Shown in pieces: positions 56,347-64,000 of a stretch of 64,000 nucleotides of DNA (its first letter is position 1; each line of letters begins with the position of its first letter). Location: assembly GCA_024280735.1 (NCBI GenBank), contig JAJRPO010000026.1:78664-142663 (forward strand). The letters run 5' to 3'. The DNA is from Alphaproteobacteria bacterium (GTDB lineage: Bacteria; Pseudomonadota; Alphaproteobacteria; Rhodobacterales; Rhodobacteraceae). The notes under the pieces were generated by a model. That model made no database searches. It was not told where the DNA came from and worked only from the letters and a program-made list of their open reading frames with translations. The position numbers and the translations under genes are program-made.

Positions 56347-57044
56347 CGGGTAAATTATACGGCGTTGGCCTCGGGCCGGGCGACCCTGAATTGATGACGC
56401 TTAAGGCGCATCGTTTGATCGGGGCGGCAGATGTGATTGCTTATCCGGCGCTGGTGGGGGGCGAGAGTTTTGCCCGTACCATCGCTTTGGGGGCAATGAC
56501 CGAGGATGTGGAAGAAATCATGATCCCCGTGCCAATGACCGTGGAGCGCGGCCCTGCGCAAATGGCCTATGACACGGGTGCTGCGGCAATTGCCCAACGG
56601 CTTGAAACTGGTAAAAACGTGGTGGTGTTGTGCGAGGGTGACCCGTTTTTCTATGGCTCTTTCATGTATCTGTTTTCCCGTCTGTCAGAACGGTTTGAAA
56701 CCGAGGTCGTGCCCGGTGTGACTTCTATTACCGCCTGCGCCGCTGCCCTTGGTCAACCCTTGACTGCACGCAACGAAGTTTTAACAATCATCCCCGGACC
56801 AATGAATGAGGCCTTGATGCAAGAACGTATCAAAGCCGCTGACGCCGTGGCAATTATGAAGGTGGGCCGCCACTTGCCCAAAATCCGCCGCGTGTTGGAG
56901 GCCCTGAACTTATCACAAAACGCGGGTTATATAGAACGCGCAACGCTTGAGAACCAGATCGTTGCGCCGCTCGCAGATGCCCCTGAAACTGCCCCCTATT
57001 TTTCTATGATCCTGATCACAAAAGGCAAAGACCCATGGCTGTAA
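56343..57044 (+). CDS. cobI: precorrin-2 C20-methyltransferase
   Basis: A 233-residue tetrapyrrole methylase, the first step from precorrin-2 to the corrin branch. LYGVGLGPGDPELMTLKA, VLCEGDPFFYGSFMYL and EVVPGVTSITACAAALG are the family motifs. The frame is open 15 codons upstream, but ATG 56343 overlaps the cobL stop (ATGA) and gives the usual MTGKLYGVGLG start. Its end overlaps cobJ by 10 nt. Confidence 0.95.
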   Translation: MTGKLYGVGLGPGDPELMTLKAHRLIGAADVIAYPALVGGESFARTIALGAMTEDVEEIMIPVPMTVERGPAQMAYDTGAAAIAQRLETGKNVVVLCEGDPFFYGSFMYLFSRLSERFETEVVPGVTSITACAAALGQPLTARNEVLTIIPGPMNEALMQERIKAADAVAIMKVGRHLPKIRRVLEALNLSQNAGYIERATLENQIVAPLADAPETAPYFSMILITKGKDPWL

Positions 57045-58861
57045 CCCCCGTTGTTTTATGCCTCTCGAAAGCTGGCGAAGACACCGCCGCTAAAGTTGCG
57101 GCAATTTTGAATGCACCAATTCATGGCCGCGAAGGCCGTGTCGCCAAGGCCGACGCGTTCTTCCCCGACGCGCTCGAGCATGTGCGCACTTTGTTCGCCG
57201 CTGGCACACCGATTGTAGGCATCTGCGCGGCGGGTATTCTGGTGCGCGCGGTGGCCCCGTTGCTGAACGACAAACATTCTGAACCGCCAGTTCTGGCAAT
57301 CCCTGATGACGGCTCTACCGTCATCCCGCTGCTGGGCGGCCACCACGGCGCGAACCGTTTGGCACGCCAGATTGCCGAGGGTTTGCAAAGCCATGCAGCG
57401 GTGACTACGGCGGGCGATGTGGCGCTTGGGGTGGCTTTGGACGAACCACCTGCCGGTTGGGTTCTGGCCAATCCATCTGCTGCCAAGGGCGCAATGATGG
57501 CGTTGCTGAATGGCGGCGGTGCAAGGGTTTGTGGCGATGAAGCTGCAAGGGCCAGTTGGCTGGCAGATCTGCCAGATGGCGACGCGGTCGAGATTATTTG
57601 CACCCAGGAAGATTGGCCAATTGGCGAAAATGCCCTGCTGTTCCACCCGCAACGGGCCACCCTTGGCGTCGGCTGCGCGCGCAATTGCCCGCCAGAGGAG
57701 CTGGCAGAATTGGTGCAAACCGCCCTGAAAGACGCCGGTATTTCACCCAAGGCCCTACGGGGGATTTACACACTGGATTTAAAGGCAGACGAACCTGCCA
57801 TGCTAGAGCTGTCAAAACAACTCGGCGTGCCTTTGCGTTTATTCACAGCCGAGGAATTGGAGGCGGAAACCCCGCGCCTGGAAACCCCTTCAGAGGTGGT
57901 ATTCGCCGAGGTCGGTTGCCACGGCGTCAGCGAAGCAGCAGCTTTGGCGGGGTCGGGCGCATCCGGATTCCTTGGCATAACCAAACGCAAAACGGCCATG
58001 GCGACCTGTGCCATTGCGATGGCTGACCAGCCGATCACCCAATTACATGGCCGTCCGCGCGGTAAATTGTCGATCATCGGCATTGGACCGGGGCAACATT
58101 CGTGGCGCACACCAGAGGCTTCGGCCTTGGTAGCAGAGGCGGAAGAACTGGTTGGTTACGGGTTATACATCAACTTGCTGGGTGCGCTTGCCCACGGCAA
58201 AACCCGCAGTGATTTCCCGCTTGGCGGCGAAGAAGACCGATGTCGTTACGCGCTCGAACAAGCGGGCCAAGGCAAGAACGTGGCGCTGATTTGCTCCGGT
58301 GACGCGGGTATCTACGCCATGGGCGCACTGGTGTTTGAACTGCTGGACCGCACCGAGGCAGAACTGGGCGTTTCGCAAGCAGCGCGTCGGATAGAAGTCA
58401 TATCTGCTCCGGGCGTGAGCGCGCTGCAAGGCGCCGCTGCACGGGCGGGGGCACCGTTGGGGCACGACTTTTGCGCCATCTCGTTGAGTGATCTGCTAAC
58501 CCCGCGCGAGGATATAATCAAACGCCTGAAAGCCGCCGCCAAGGGCGATTTCGTCATCGCCTTCTACAACCCCGTTTCTATGCGTCGACGTACATTGTTA
58601 GCGGAAGCACGGGATATTTTGCTAGAACATCGCCCAGCGGATACACCCGTAATGCTGGCCTCCTCCCTTGGACGACCAGAGGAACACATCCGCTATCGAC
58701 GACTTGATGAATTGAAAGTGGATGAGGTGGACATGTTGACGGTGGTTCTTGTCGGCTCCAGCCACTCCAAACTTGCACAACTGGGGGAAGGTCCCCGCAT
58801 GTACACACCGCGCGGCTATGCCCGCCGCATTGATGGCGATCTCGCCCAGAAGGAAACATAA
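57035..58861 (+). CDS. cobJ: CbiG-type domain fused to precorrin-3B C17-methyltransferase CobJ
   Basis: A 608-residue fusion. The N-terminus (about 1-200) is CbiG-like, with TPIVGICAAGILVRAVAPLL and GHHGANRLARQIA; residues about 210-340 match CobE/CbiG-C (LGVGCARNCPPEEL and VGCHGVSEAAALAGSGA). From about 345 a CobJ/CbiH methylase follows (IIGIGPGQHSWRTPEA, CSGDAGIYAMGAL, FYNPVSMRRRTLLAEA). CobJ contracts the ring in the oxygen-dependent route; CbiG opens the lactone in the anaerobic one, so the fusion mixes both. It overlaps cobI by 10 nt and cobM by one base. Confidence 0.92.
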   Translation: MAVTPVVLCLSKAGEDTAAKVAAILNAPIHGREGRVAKADAFFPDALEHVRTLFAAGTPIVGICAAGILVRAVAPLLNDKHSEPPVLAIPDDGSTVIPLLGGHHGANRLARQIAEGLQSHAAVTTAGDVALGVALDEPPAGWVLANPSAAKGAMMALLNGGGARVCGDEAARASWLADLPDGDAVEIICTQEDWPIGENALLFHPQRATLGVGCARNCPPEELAELVQTALKDAGISPKALRGIYTLDLKADEPAMLELSKQLGVPLRLFTAEELEAETPRLETPSEVVFAEVGCHGVSEAAALAGSGASGFLGITKRKTAMATCAIAMADQPITQLHGRPRGKLSIIGIGPGQHSWRTPEASALVAEAEELVGYGLYINLLGALAHGKTRSDFPLGGEEDRCRYALEQAGQGKNVALICSGDAGIYAMGALVFELLDRTEAELGVSQAARRIEVISAPGVSALQGAAARAGAPLGHDFCAISLSDLLTPREDIIKRLKAAAKGDFVIAFYNPVSMRRRTLLAEARDILLEHRPADTPVMLASSLGRPEEHIRYRRLDELKVDEVDMLTVVLVGSSHSKLAQLGEGPRMYTPRGYARRIDGDLAQKET

Positions 58862-59652
58862 TGACCGTTTATTTCATCGGCGCAGGACCGGGTGATCCCG
58901 ATCTAATCACAGTCAAAGCCAAAGCGCGGATCGAGATCTGCCCCGTCTGCCTGTTCGCCGGATCGCTGGTTCCCGAAGCCGTCGTCTCTTGCGCCCCAAA
59001 GGATGCCATCGTCAAAGACACCGCGGTGATGACATTGGATGACACCCACGCAGAGATCCTCGCCGCCCACAAGCGCGGTGAAGATGTGGCGCGGGTCCAT
59101 TCCGGTGATCCATCATTGTACGGTGCAATCGCCGAGCAAATTCGCCGCCTACGCGCCGATGACATCCCGTTTGAGATCATCCCCGGCGTGCCTGCCTATG
59201 CGGCCATGGCGGCGAGCATCGGGCAGGAATTGACCATCCCCGAAATCGCCCAATCCATCGTCCTGACCCGCATGTCGATGCAATCAACTGGCATGCCCGC
59301 GGGTGAAACACTGGAAAATTTCGGCCGCACCGGCGCGACTCTCGCGATCCACCTCGCCGTGCGCAACATGCGCGAGATCGAGCGGCAATTGATCCCCCAT
59401 TACGGAGCAGACTGCCCTGTTGTGGTCGGATATCGCGTTAGTTGGCCCGACGAGATGATTATACGCGGCACCCTTGCCGACATCCGCAAGAAAGTGCGTA
59501 AGGAAAAGATCACTCGCACAGCCTTGATCCTTGTTGGCCCAGCGCTGGCCGAAAGCCATGAGTTTGTGGATTCAGCGCTGTATGACGCCAGCAAGCCGCA
59601 TGTGTTGCGCACGGTTAAGGGTGTGGATTTGGTTGAGGACCACAATACTTAA
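58861..59652 (+). CDS. cobM: precorrin-4 C11-methyltransferase
   Basis: A 263-residue methylase with VYFIGAGPGDPDLITVKA, VHSGDPSLYGAIAEQI and IIPGVPAYAAMAASIG motifs. It adds the C11 methyl group that CobH later moves. The ATG is at the very end of cobJ (TAATG). It is the last gene of the cluster. A degraded copy of its 3' end lies about 400 nt downstream. The neighbouring operon lacks cobG/cobZ, cobK and the late amidation genes, which must be elsewhere. Confidence 0.94.
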   Translation: MTVYFIGAGPGDPDLITVKAKARIEICPVCLFAGSLVPEAVVSCAPKDAIVKDTAVMTLDDTHAEILAAHKRGEDVARVHSGDPSLYGAIAEQIRRLRADDIPFEIIPGVPAYAAMAASIGQELTIPEIAQSIVLTRMSMQSTGMPAGETLENFGRTGATLAIHLAVRNMREIERQLIPHYGADCPVVVGYRVSWPDEMIIRGTLADIRKKVRKEKITRTALILVGPALAESHEFVDSALYDASKPHVLRTVKGVDLVEDHNT

Positions 59653-59675
59653 CGGCAGGTGGAGGCCCCAAACTA

Positions 59676-59828
59676 TCAAATAACAGGGCGCGGGGCCTTG
59701 TTGCTGCCCTTGTGCTGCTTTGCCTTGTTTTTCAAGGATAGATAATGCGGCTGGCGCTGCGCTTTTTCTTCGAGCAGTTGTTTCATCGTCTTCTTTGGTG
59801 GCGTTATATCGTCTTTTTTATCGGTCAT
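59676..59828 (-). CDS. 50-residue Lys-rich small protein, convergent with cobM
   Basis: A short ORF starting MTDKKDDITPPKKTMKQLL and ending KGSNKAPRPVI. It is strongly basic, with a helical middle (KQLLEEKAQRQPHYLSLKNK). AGGA lies about ten bases before the ATG. It sits 24 nt beyond the cobM stop on the other strand. Two TCAAA/TTTGA palindromes (59873 and 59923) lie upstream of its start. No family recognised; it looks like a real small gene by codon use and start context, but this is by eye. Confidence 0.55.
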   Translation of the reverse strand: MTDKKDDITPPKKTMKQLLEEKAQRQPHYLSLKNKAKQHKGSNKAPRPVI

Positions 59829-59872
59829 TCTCTGTACATCCTGAATTTTGCGGGAGTAGTTGCGCCCTAAGT

Positions 59873-59934
59873 GTCAAAATTTGACCAAAAACACCACCCT
59901 TAAGATTGGATTGCTGCAGTTCGTCAAATTTGAG
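59873..59934. promoter_or_regulatory. pair of similar short palindromes
   Basis: GTCAAAATTTGAC (59873-59885) and GTCAAATTTGAG (59923-59934, perfect core TCAAATTTGA), centres about 50 bp apart, i.e. roughly five helical turns. They lie 45 and 95 nt upstream of the 50-residue gene. They could be a paired operator for a dimeric regulator. Confidence 0.35.
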
Positions 59935-59949
59935 TGCAAGATTGGGGGT

Positions 59950-60060
59950 TGTTGGCGTTGGTCAATTTGCGTTCGCTGCCCGAGAGTCCCAAGTTTGCGA
60001 ATTCTGCCTATGTGACGCCTGCAAGCCGCATGTGTTACTGTTTGTTACCGGGTTGCCTTG
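59950..60060 (+). pseudogene. decayed duplicate of the cobM 3' end
   Basis: The stretch 60013-60036 matches cobM 59583-59606 at 23 of 24 bases, and similarity extends to both sides. In the shared frame, remnant residues RESQVCEFCLCDACKPHVL align with cobM AESHEFVDSALYDASKPHV. The frame stays open from 59906 to a stop at 60091, but there is no methylase domain. It is a leftover of a local duplication or of gene exchange near cobM. The remainder of the 508-nt gap 59829-60336 holds two palindromes and nothing else that I can identify. Confidence 0.6.
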
Positions 60061-60336
60061 GTTGACGGTTATCAAGCTTAGAGCCAAGTAGGGAATGATA
60101 TTTTGGCAATGACGGAAATGCGTACAAATTTGTCATTAATACTGGTGAATTATTCCAAAATCAGTCCTGTAAATCACCCGATTTCCCCAATATGTTGTCT
60201 TGGTCCGATCGAAAGACCTCCAGCAAAACCAACCAAATTTCAGGCCCCATCCCCAAGAAAACATCATATCCGTCACAATCTATTAACTTGACCCGATGTA
60301 TAAAACTCGCATCACTCAGATCAGGAGGATGCGCAA

Positions 60337-60690
60337 ATGGACGTGCATATATCACCGGAAGTGTTGGCAGGTTTGCAGGAGGCCAAAACCCGGGCGTTGC
60401 GCCGCTCCTCTCGGTTGCAGGTTGTTGTGGGGGAGGAGTATTATCCTATTCTGCGCTCTTCGCAGAGTGGGTTTTCTTTGGCGGCCGACAGCGCGCCGTT
60501 CCTGCGCGGCACTGTTGAAATCCACGATGGCAGCAAGATTCTGTATGAATGCCTGATTGTCTACGCCACCCGTGAGGGGGCAGAAATGGCCTATGAATAT
60601 AAACGCCTAACCCCCGCTGTCACACATCCACCTGTAGGCTTTGAACTTCTGGAAAATACGCCCGTGGCTCTGATTTCCAATATAGGCTAG
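60337..60690 (+). CDS. conserved-looking protein of unknown function
   Basis: A 117-residue soluble protein with a strong ribosome site (AGGAGG, eight bases before ATG). It has a helical N-terminus (VHISPEVLAGLQEAKTRALR), a beta-rich middle (LQVVVGEEYYPILRSSQSGFSLAAD, LRGTVEIHDGSKILYECLIVYATRE) and a C-terminal GFELLENTPVALIS. No domain is recognised; the pattern SGFSLAAD-LRGTVEIHDG has the look of a small beta-barrel (PilZ-like), but PilZ RxxxR and D/NxSxxG motifs are not present. It is a single-gene unit between the cobM remnant and the dgc operon. Confidence 0.72.
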   Translation: MDVHISPEVLAGLQEAKTRALRRSSRLQVVVGEEYYPILRSSQSGFSLAADSAPFLRGTVEIHDGSKILYECLIVYATREGAEMAYEYKRLTPAVTHPPVGFELLENTPVALISNIG

Positions 60691-60858
60691 CAGGCAAAAT
60701 CTGCGCGAATCGTACAAGGATTCGAATAATCTTCACAATTCTTAGATAATTCGCTCCATTATTCCCGCAAACACCCCCAGCTAAGCCAAAAATCCCCAAA
60801 ACTTCCCGTCGCCCTCCTCCTAATTACGATTAGAACCTATCATTCGGAGGACTGCGCA

Positions 60859-61860
60859 ATGATCCAGACACCTTATCTCCTGTTCTTGGGCGACGCGCCC
60901 GACGGGCTTGCCGCCAAAGTTGCCCAAGGCATCAAAGATTGGCGCCCAGATGCCTCCATCGGTCAATTCCGTATGGAAGGCTGCAAGGCCGACATGGGCC
61001 TAACAGACATGACCTTAGCCGAGGCCAAAGAGGCCGGAGCCAAAACGCTGGTGATCGGCGTGGCCAATCGCGGCGGGGTGATTTCGGATGCTTGGAAAGA
61101 CGTTTTGGTTGAGGCGTTGGAATTGGGTTATGATATCGCGTCCGGCCTACACAATCTGCTGAACGACGAATCCCGCCTTGTTGCCGCCGCGCAAACCCAC
61201 GGTTGTTGGCTGCACGATGTGCGCATCCCGACTGCCGCCTACCCCATCGCCAACGGAAAAAAACGCACAGGCAAACGTTGTTTGGCTGTCGGCACCGATT
61301 GTTCCGTGGGAAAAATGTACACGGGCATTGCCATGGAACGCGAAATGCTGGCCCGCAAGATGAAGGTGACTTTCCGCCCCACAGGCCAAACCGGCATTTT
61401 GATCACTGGTTCTGGCGTACCGCTCGACGCGGTGATCGCCGATTTCATGGCCGGCGCGGTGGAATACCTGACACCTGACAATGACGCTGACCACTGGGAC
61501 CTGATCGAGGGCCAAGGCTCCCTGTTCCACGTTTCCTATTCCGGCGTCACCATGGCATTGATCCACGGCGGCCAACCGGACGCGCTGGTTCTGTGTCACG
61601 AACCCACCCGCACCCACATGCGCGGCCTGCCGGATTACACTCCACCCTCCCTGCAAACCCTGCGTGACATGGTGTTGCCCATCGCCCAAATCGCCAATCC
61701 CGACTGTAAGGTCGTGGCGATTTCCGTCAATACCCAGCACATGAATGAGGATGACGCCATCACATACCTAGCAGCTGTCGAGGCTGAAATGGGCTTGCCA
61801 ACCGTTGACCCGTTCCGCCAAGGTGCCGCCCGTCTGGTGGACGCTCTGGAAGCAATGTAA
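60859..61860 (+). CDS. dgcN: DgcN, DUF1611-family protein of D-glutamate catabolism
   Basis: A 333-residue protein of the DUF1611 family with the P-loop-like motif GTDCSVGKMYT near residue 148, RPTGQTGILITGSGVPLDAV and EGQGSLFHVSYSGVTMALIHG. In marine Alphaproteobacteria DgcN is described as an N-acyltransferase acting on D-glutamate, paired with the racemase DgcA. CGGAGGA precedes the ATG. It starts the three-gene operon dgcN-dgcA-aminotransferase. Its exact reaction is known only from that pathway, not from this sequence. Confidence 0.86.
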   Translation: MIQTPYLLFLGDAPDGLAAKVAQGIKDWRPDASIGQFRMEGCKADMGLTDMTLAEAKEAGAKTLVIGVANRGGVISDAWKDVLVEALELGYDIASGLHNLLNDESRLVAAAQTHGCWLHDVRIPTAAYPIANGKKRTGKRCLAVGTDCSVGKMYTGIAMEREMLARKMKVTFRPTGQTGILITGSGVPLDAVIADFMAGAVEYLTPDNDADHWDLIEGQGSLFHVSYSGVTMALIHGGQPDALVLCHEPTRTHMRGLPDYTPPSLQTLRDMVLPIAQIANPDCKVVAISVNTQHMNEDDAITYLAAVEAEMGLPTVDPFRQGAARLVDALEAM

Positions 61861-61878
61861 CACATGGGAACCGCGCAA

Positions 61879-62847
61879 ATGAAGCTGACCGTCACCGCTG
61901 ATACTTTTCAATTGGCGCAAGTTTTCACCATTTCGCGCGGCTCCCGTACCGAAGCGAAAGTGCTGACTGTTACCATTGAACAGGATGGCCACAAGGGCTG
62001 GGGTGAATGTGTACCCTACGCCCGCTACGGCGAAACACTCGACAGCGTAACCGCCCAAATCAAAGACCTGACGCTGCCCATCACCCGCGAGGCATTGCTC
62101 ACCGCCCTGCCCGCCGGTGCCGCCCGCAACGCGGTCGACTGCGCGCTCTGGGATCTCGAGGCCAAACAGGCGGGGCAGCCCGTGTGGGAACTCGCGGGCT
62201 TGCCCAAACCAGGCCCCGAAATCACCGCCTACACTTTGTCCCTCGACACCCCCGAAAAAATGCAAGCCCAAGCGGCTGAGCATGCCTTTCGCCCGCTGCT
62301 AAAAACCAAACTTGGCGGCGGTGAGGAGGACGTGGCCCGCATCCAAGCCGTGCGCAAAGGCGCCCCCGACGCTCGCATTATCGTCGATGCAAACGAGGGT
62401 TGGACACCAGAATTATACCAGACCCTTGCCCCTGTTCTGCTACAGCTTGGCGTCGAAATGGTGGAACAGCCCCTGCCCGCAGGCCAAGACAACGCCTTGC
62501 TAAAACTGGATCGCATCCTACCCGTCTGTGCGGACGAGAGTTGCCACGACCGCGCCAGCCTTGCCGCCCTTACTGGCAAATATGACATGATCAACATCAA
62601 GCTGGATAAAACCGGCGGCTTGACTGAAGCCATTGCCCTGCGCGCAGAGGCACAAGAAATGGGCTTTCAAGTGATGGTCGGCTGCATGGTAGGGTCCTCC
62701 CTCGCCATGGCCCCCGCGACATTGATTGCCCAAGGCGTGGCGGTAACAGACCTTGACGGCCCGCTATTGTTAGCCGAAGACAGGGCAACACCGCTAAAAT
62801 TCGACGCGGCAGGGGTTTACCCCCCCGATGCCGCCCTCTGGGGATAA
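61879..62847 (+). CDS. dgcA: DgcA, enolase-superfamily N-acetyl-D-glutamate racemase
   Basis: A 322-residue enolase-superfamily enzyme (muconate-cycloisomerase/dipeptide-epimerase group). The catalytic lysines are in LLKTKLGG and NIKLDKTGG; the metal-binding acids are in IIVDANEGW, EMVEQPLP and CADESCHDR. Dipeptide epimerase activity (YcjG-like) would be the default assignment, but next to dgcN the racemisation of N-acetyl-D-Glu is preferred. GGGAA precedes ATG 61879; an in-frame ATG at 61864 is possible. Confidence 0.87.
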   Translation: MKLTVTADTFQLAQVFTISRGSRTEAKVLTVTIEQDGHKGWGECVPYARYGETLDSVTAQIKDLTLPITREALLTALPAGAARNAVDCALWDLEAKQAGQPVWELAGLPKPGPEITAYTLSLDTPEKMQAQAAEHAFRPLLKTKLGGGEEDVARIQAVRKGAPDARIIVDANEGWTPELYQTLAPVLLQLGVEMVEQPLPAGQDNALLKLDRILPVCADESCHDRASLAALTGKYDMINIKLDKTGGLTEAIALRAEAQEMGFQVMVGCMVGSSLAMAPATLIAQGVAVTDLDGPLLLAEDRATPLKFDAAGVYPPDAALWG

Positions 62848-62857
62848 GGAATTGCAC

Positions 62858-63709
62858 ATGAGCCGCACAGTATTCGTAAACGGGGATTACTTGCCCGAAG
62901 AAGACGCCAAAATATCGATTTTTGACCGGGGCTTTTTGATGGGCGACGGCGTTTATGAAGTGGTTTCCGTACTGGATGGCAAATTGCTGGAATACGATGG
63001 CCATATCACCCGCCTTGAACGCTCCCTCAGTGAGCTGGACATGGGTAAACCGAAAGACTTCGACAATCTGCTGGAAATTCACCGTGAGTTGGTGAAGCTG
63101 AACAAGATCGACTCCGGTCGCGTCTATTTGCAAATCACCCGTGGCGCTGCGGATCGCGATTTTGTTTACCCCACCGACGCCGAGCCGACGCTGGTACTGT
63201 TCACCCAAGCCGCTGGCTTGATCGACACACCCGCCTCTAAAACCGGCATCAAAGTGATTTTCGCCGAAGACCTGCGCTGGGGCCGTCGCGACATCAAAAC
63301 CGTGCAACTACTCTATCCGTCTATGTGCAAAATGATGGCCAAGGCCGCAGGCAAGCACGACGCTTGGCTGGTCGAGGATGGTAAAATCACCGAAGGCTCC
63401 TCCAACAACGCCTATATCGTCAAAGACAACCAGATCATCACCCGCGAATTGTCCAACGACATCCTACACGGTATCACCCGCGCCTCCGTTCTGCGTCTAG
63501 CGAAAGAAGCACAGATGATCGTCGTGGAACGCTCTTTTACTGAGGCCGAGGCGCGCAATGCCGACGAGGCTTTCATCACTTCCGCCACCACTTTTGTGCA
63601 GCCGGTAGTCGAAGTCGATAACGCCCAAATTGGCGACGGCACTCCAGGTCCGATAGCCAAGCGTTTGCTGGAAATCTATATTGAGGAAAGCCGTAAAACC
63701 GGGATATAA
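62858..63709 (+). CDS. dat: D-amino-acid aminotransferase
   Basis: A 283-residue PLP-dependent fold-type IV transaminase. FDRGFLMGDGVYEVVSVLDG, the lysine of RRDIKTVQLLYPS (PLP Schiff base) and TEGSSNNAYIVKDNQIITR are typical of D-alanine/branched-chain aminotransferases. Position at the end of dgcN-dgcA suggests D-amino acids are the substrates. AAGGAA precedes ATG 62858; the in-frame ATG at 62828 overlaps dgcA. In the pathway it could move the amino group between D-glutamate and 2-oxo acids. Confidence 0.9.
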   Translation: MSRTVFVNGDYLPEEDAKISIFDRGFLMGDGVYEVVSVLDGKLLEYDGHITRLERSLSELDMGKPKDFDNLLEIHRELVKLNKIDSGRVYLQITRGAADRDFVYPTDAEPTLVLFTQAAGLIDTPASKTGIKVIFAEDLRWGRRDIKTVQLLYPSMCKMMAKAAGKHDAWLVEDGKITEGSSNNAYIVKDNQIITRELSNDILHGITRASVLRLAKEAQMIVVERSFTEAEARNADEAFITSATTFVQPVVEVDNAQIGDGTPGPIAKRLLEIYIEESRKTGI

Positions 63710-63862
63710 GTGCAAGGGGTGCTCCCGCGCCTTAACGATCTTACGATCTAAAGTCTTGGGCCGTGCCGAATGCCACGCATCCGGCGTCAGCGCATTATTT
63801 GCCGATTGCCGTGAAAAATCTGATCCGGTTTTCCCCAAAACTGTAGAAGCAAAAAACAATTA

Positions 63863-64000
63863 GGGGCTGACCCAGATAACTACCTTAGATGATGTCTAAC
63901 CCATTGTCTTAGCTGTAATAACTGATCTGAAGGGTCACTGTTGTTAAATCTCCACTCACACTCCTTCAAATATAACCCGAATTGAGCTTTTGGGATACCG
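63863..64000 (-). mobile_element. end of an IS1595-family insertion sequence
   Basis: An IS terminus at the right edge. The outer end starts GGGGCTGACCCAGATAAC, which looks like a terminal inverted repeat, and the transposase stop codon lies 17 nt inside. The other end and the target duplication are beyond the window. The flank 63710-63862 contains an open frame without any recognised product. Confidence 0.72.
63880..64000 (-). CDS. IS1595-family transposase, C-terminal part (partial)
   Basis: On the minus strand a frame running from the window edge to a TAG at 63880-63882 encodes a C-terminus with GIPKAQFGLYLKECEWRFNN and then DQLLQLRQWVRHHLR. The FGLYLKECEWRFN stretch is a hallmark of ISXO2-like/IS1595 transposases (DDE enzymes). 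About 40 residues are visible; the rest is outside the window, so intactness cannot be judged. Confidence 0.78.
   Translation of the reverse strand, partial: GIPKAQFGLYLKECEWRFNNSDPSDQLLQLRQWVRHHLR

Noticed and set aside
63681..63863. 60-residue open frame after the D-aminotransferase gene
   Set aside because: It starts inside the aminotransferase gene, has no ribosome site of its own, and shows no family resemblance; treated as intergenic sequence next to the IS end.

Overview
The window is a piece of an alphaproteobacterial chromosome, almost certainly from the Rhodobacterales (Roseobacter group, moderate GC). The evidence is the gene order regB / senC-regA / LysR ... ahcY, the run tsaE-amgK-murU-addB-addA-trxA, the hemD-mic60-like-hemY cluster, a dgcN-dgcA-D-aminotransferase operon, and several small proteins I know only from this order. 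It carries about 60 genes at high coding density. Many same-strand neighbours overlap by 4 nt (ATGA or GTGA), and several convergent pairs share their stop codons.

Layout. 1-3.3 kb: a + strand operon of a HAD hydrolase, an ornithine-cyclodeaminase-like enzyme, a phytanoyl-CoA-dioxygenase-like enzyme and an alpha/beta hydrolase. 3.3-13.7 kb (- strand): a PAS protein, tsaE (tRNA t6A), amgK and murU (cell-wall sugar recycling), addB and addA (double-strand break repair), trxA and a small membrane protein. 13.8-21 kb: the redox two-component locus regB / senC-regA, a LysR regulator, a tiny divergent protein, an HD hydrolase, nnrS with an FNR/NNR-like box, and ahcY. 21-31 kb: DUF2853, EVE protein, gpsA, tsaD, then divergently hemD, a mitofilin-like protein and hemY, then folC, accD and a CPBP protease. 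31-42 kb: lineage-specific proteins, fadH, pip, ubiG, a MarR regulator, a nitrilase-like amidase, grxC, comF, an NDUFAF5-like methyltransferase, hemH and a 45-residue protein. 41.6-50.7 kb: mutT, argJ, a parvulin, secA, and two envelope proteins, one a PstS-like/OmpA fusion. 50.8-52.9 kb: a secreted protein, a membrane-anchored winged-helix regulator and a GST. 53-59.7 kb: an oxygen-tolerant-type cobalamin operon (cbiX, cobH, cobL, cobI, cbiG-cobJ, cobM). 59.7-64 kb: a 50-residue protein, a decayed copy of the cobM 3' end, a D-glutamate catabolic operon, and the end of an IS1595-family insertion sequence running off the right edge.

How the genes work together. Much of the window concerns respiration, redox state and tetrapyrroles: RegB/RegA, SenC and NnrS on the sensing and oxidase side, HemD, HemH and HemY with a mitofilin-like protein on the haem side, UbiG for ubiquinone, and the Cob operon for B12. 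The rest is housekeeping.

The most notable points are: RegB keeps its quinone-binding GGLNNPF motif but has Leu where the redox-switch cysteine lies; a membrane protein with an OmpR-type DNA-binding domain at its C-terminus; a PstS-like/OmpA fusion; a cobM remnant; and several unlisted small genes. Nothing here clearly forms a new defence or mobile system.
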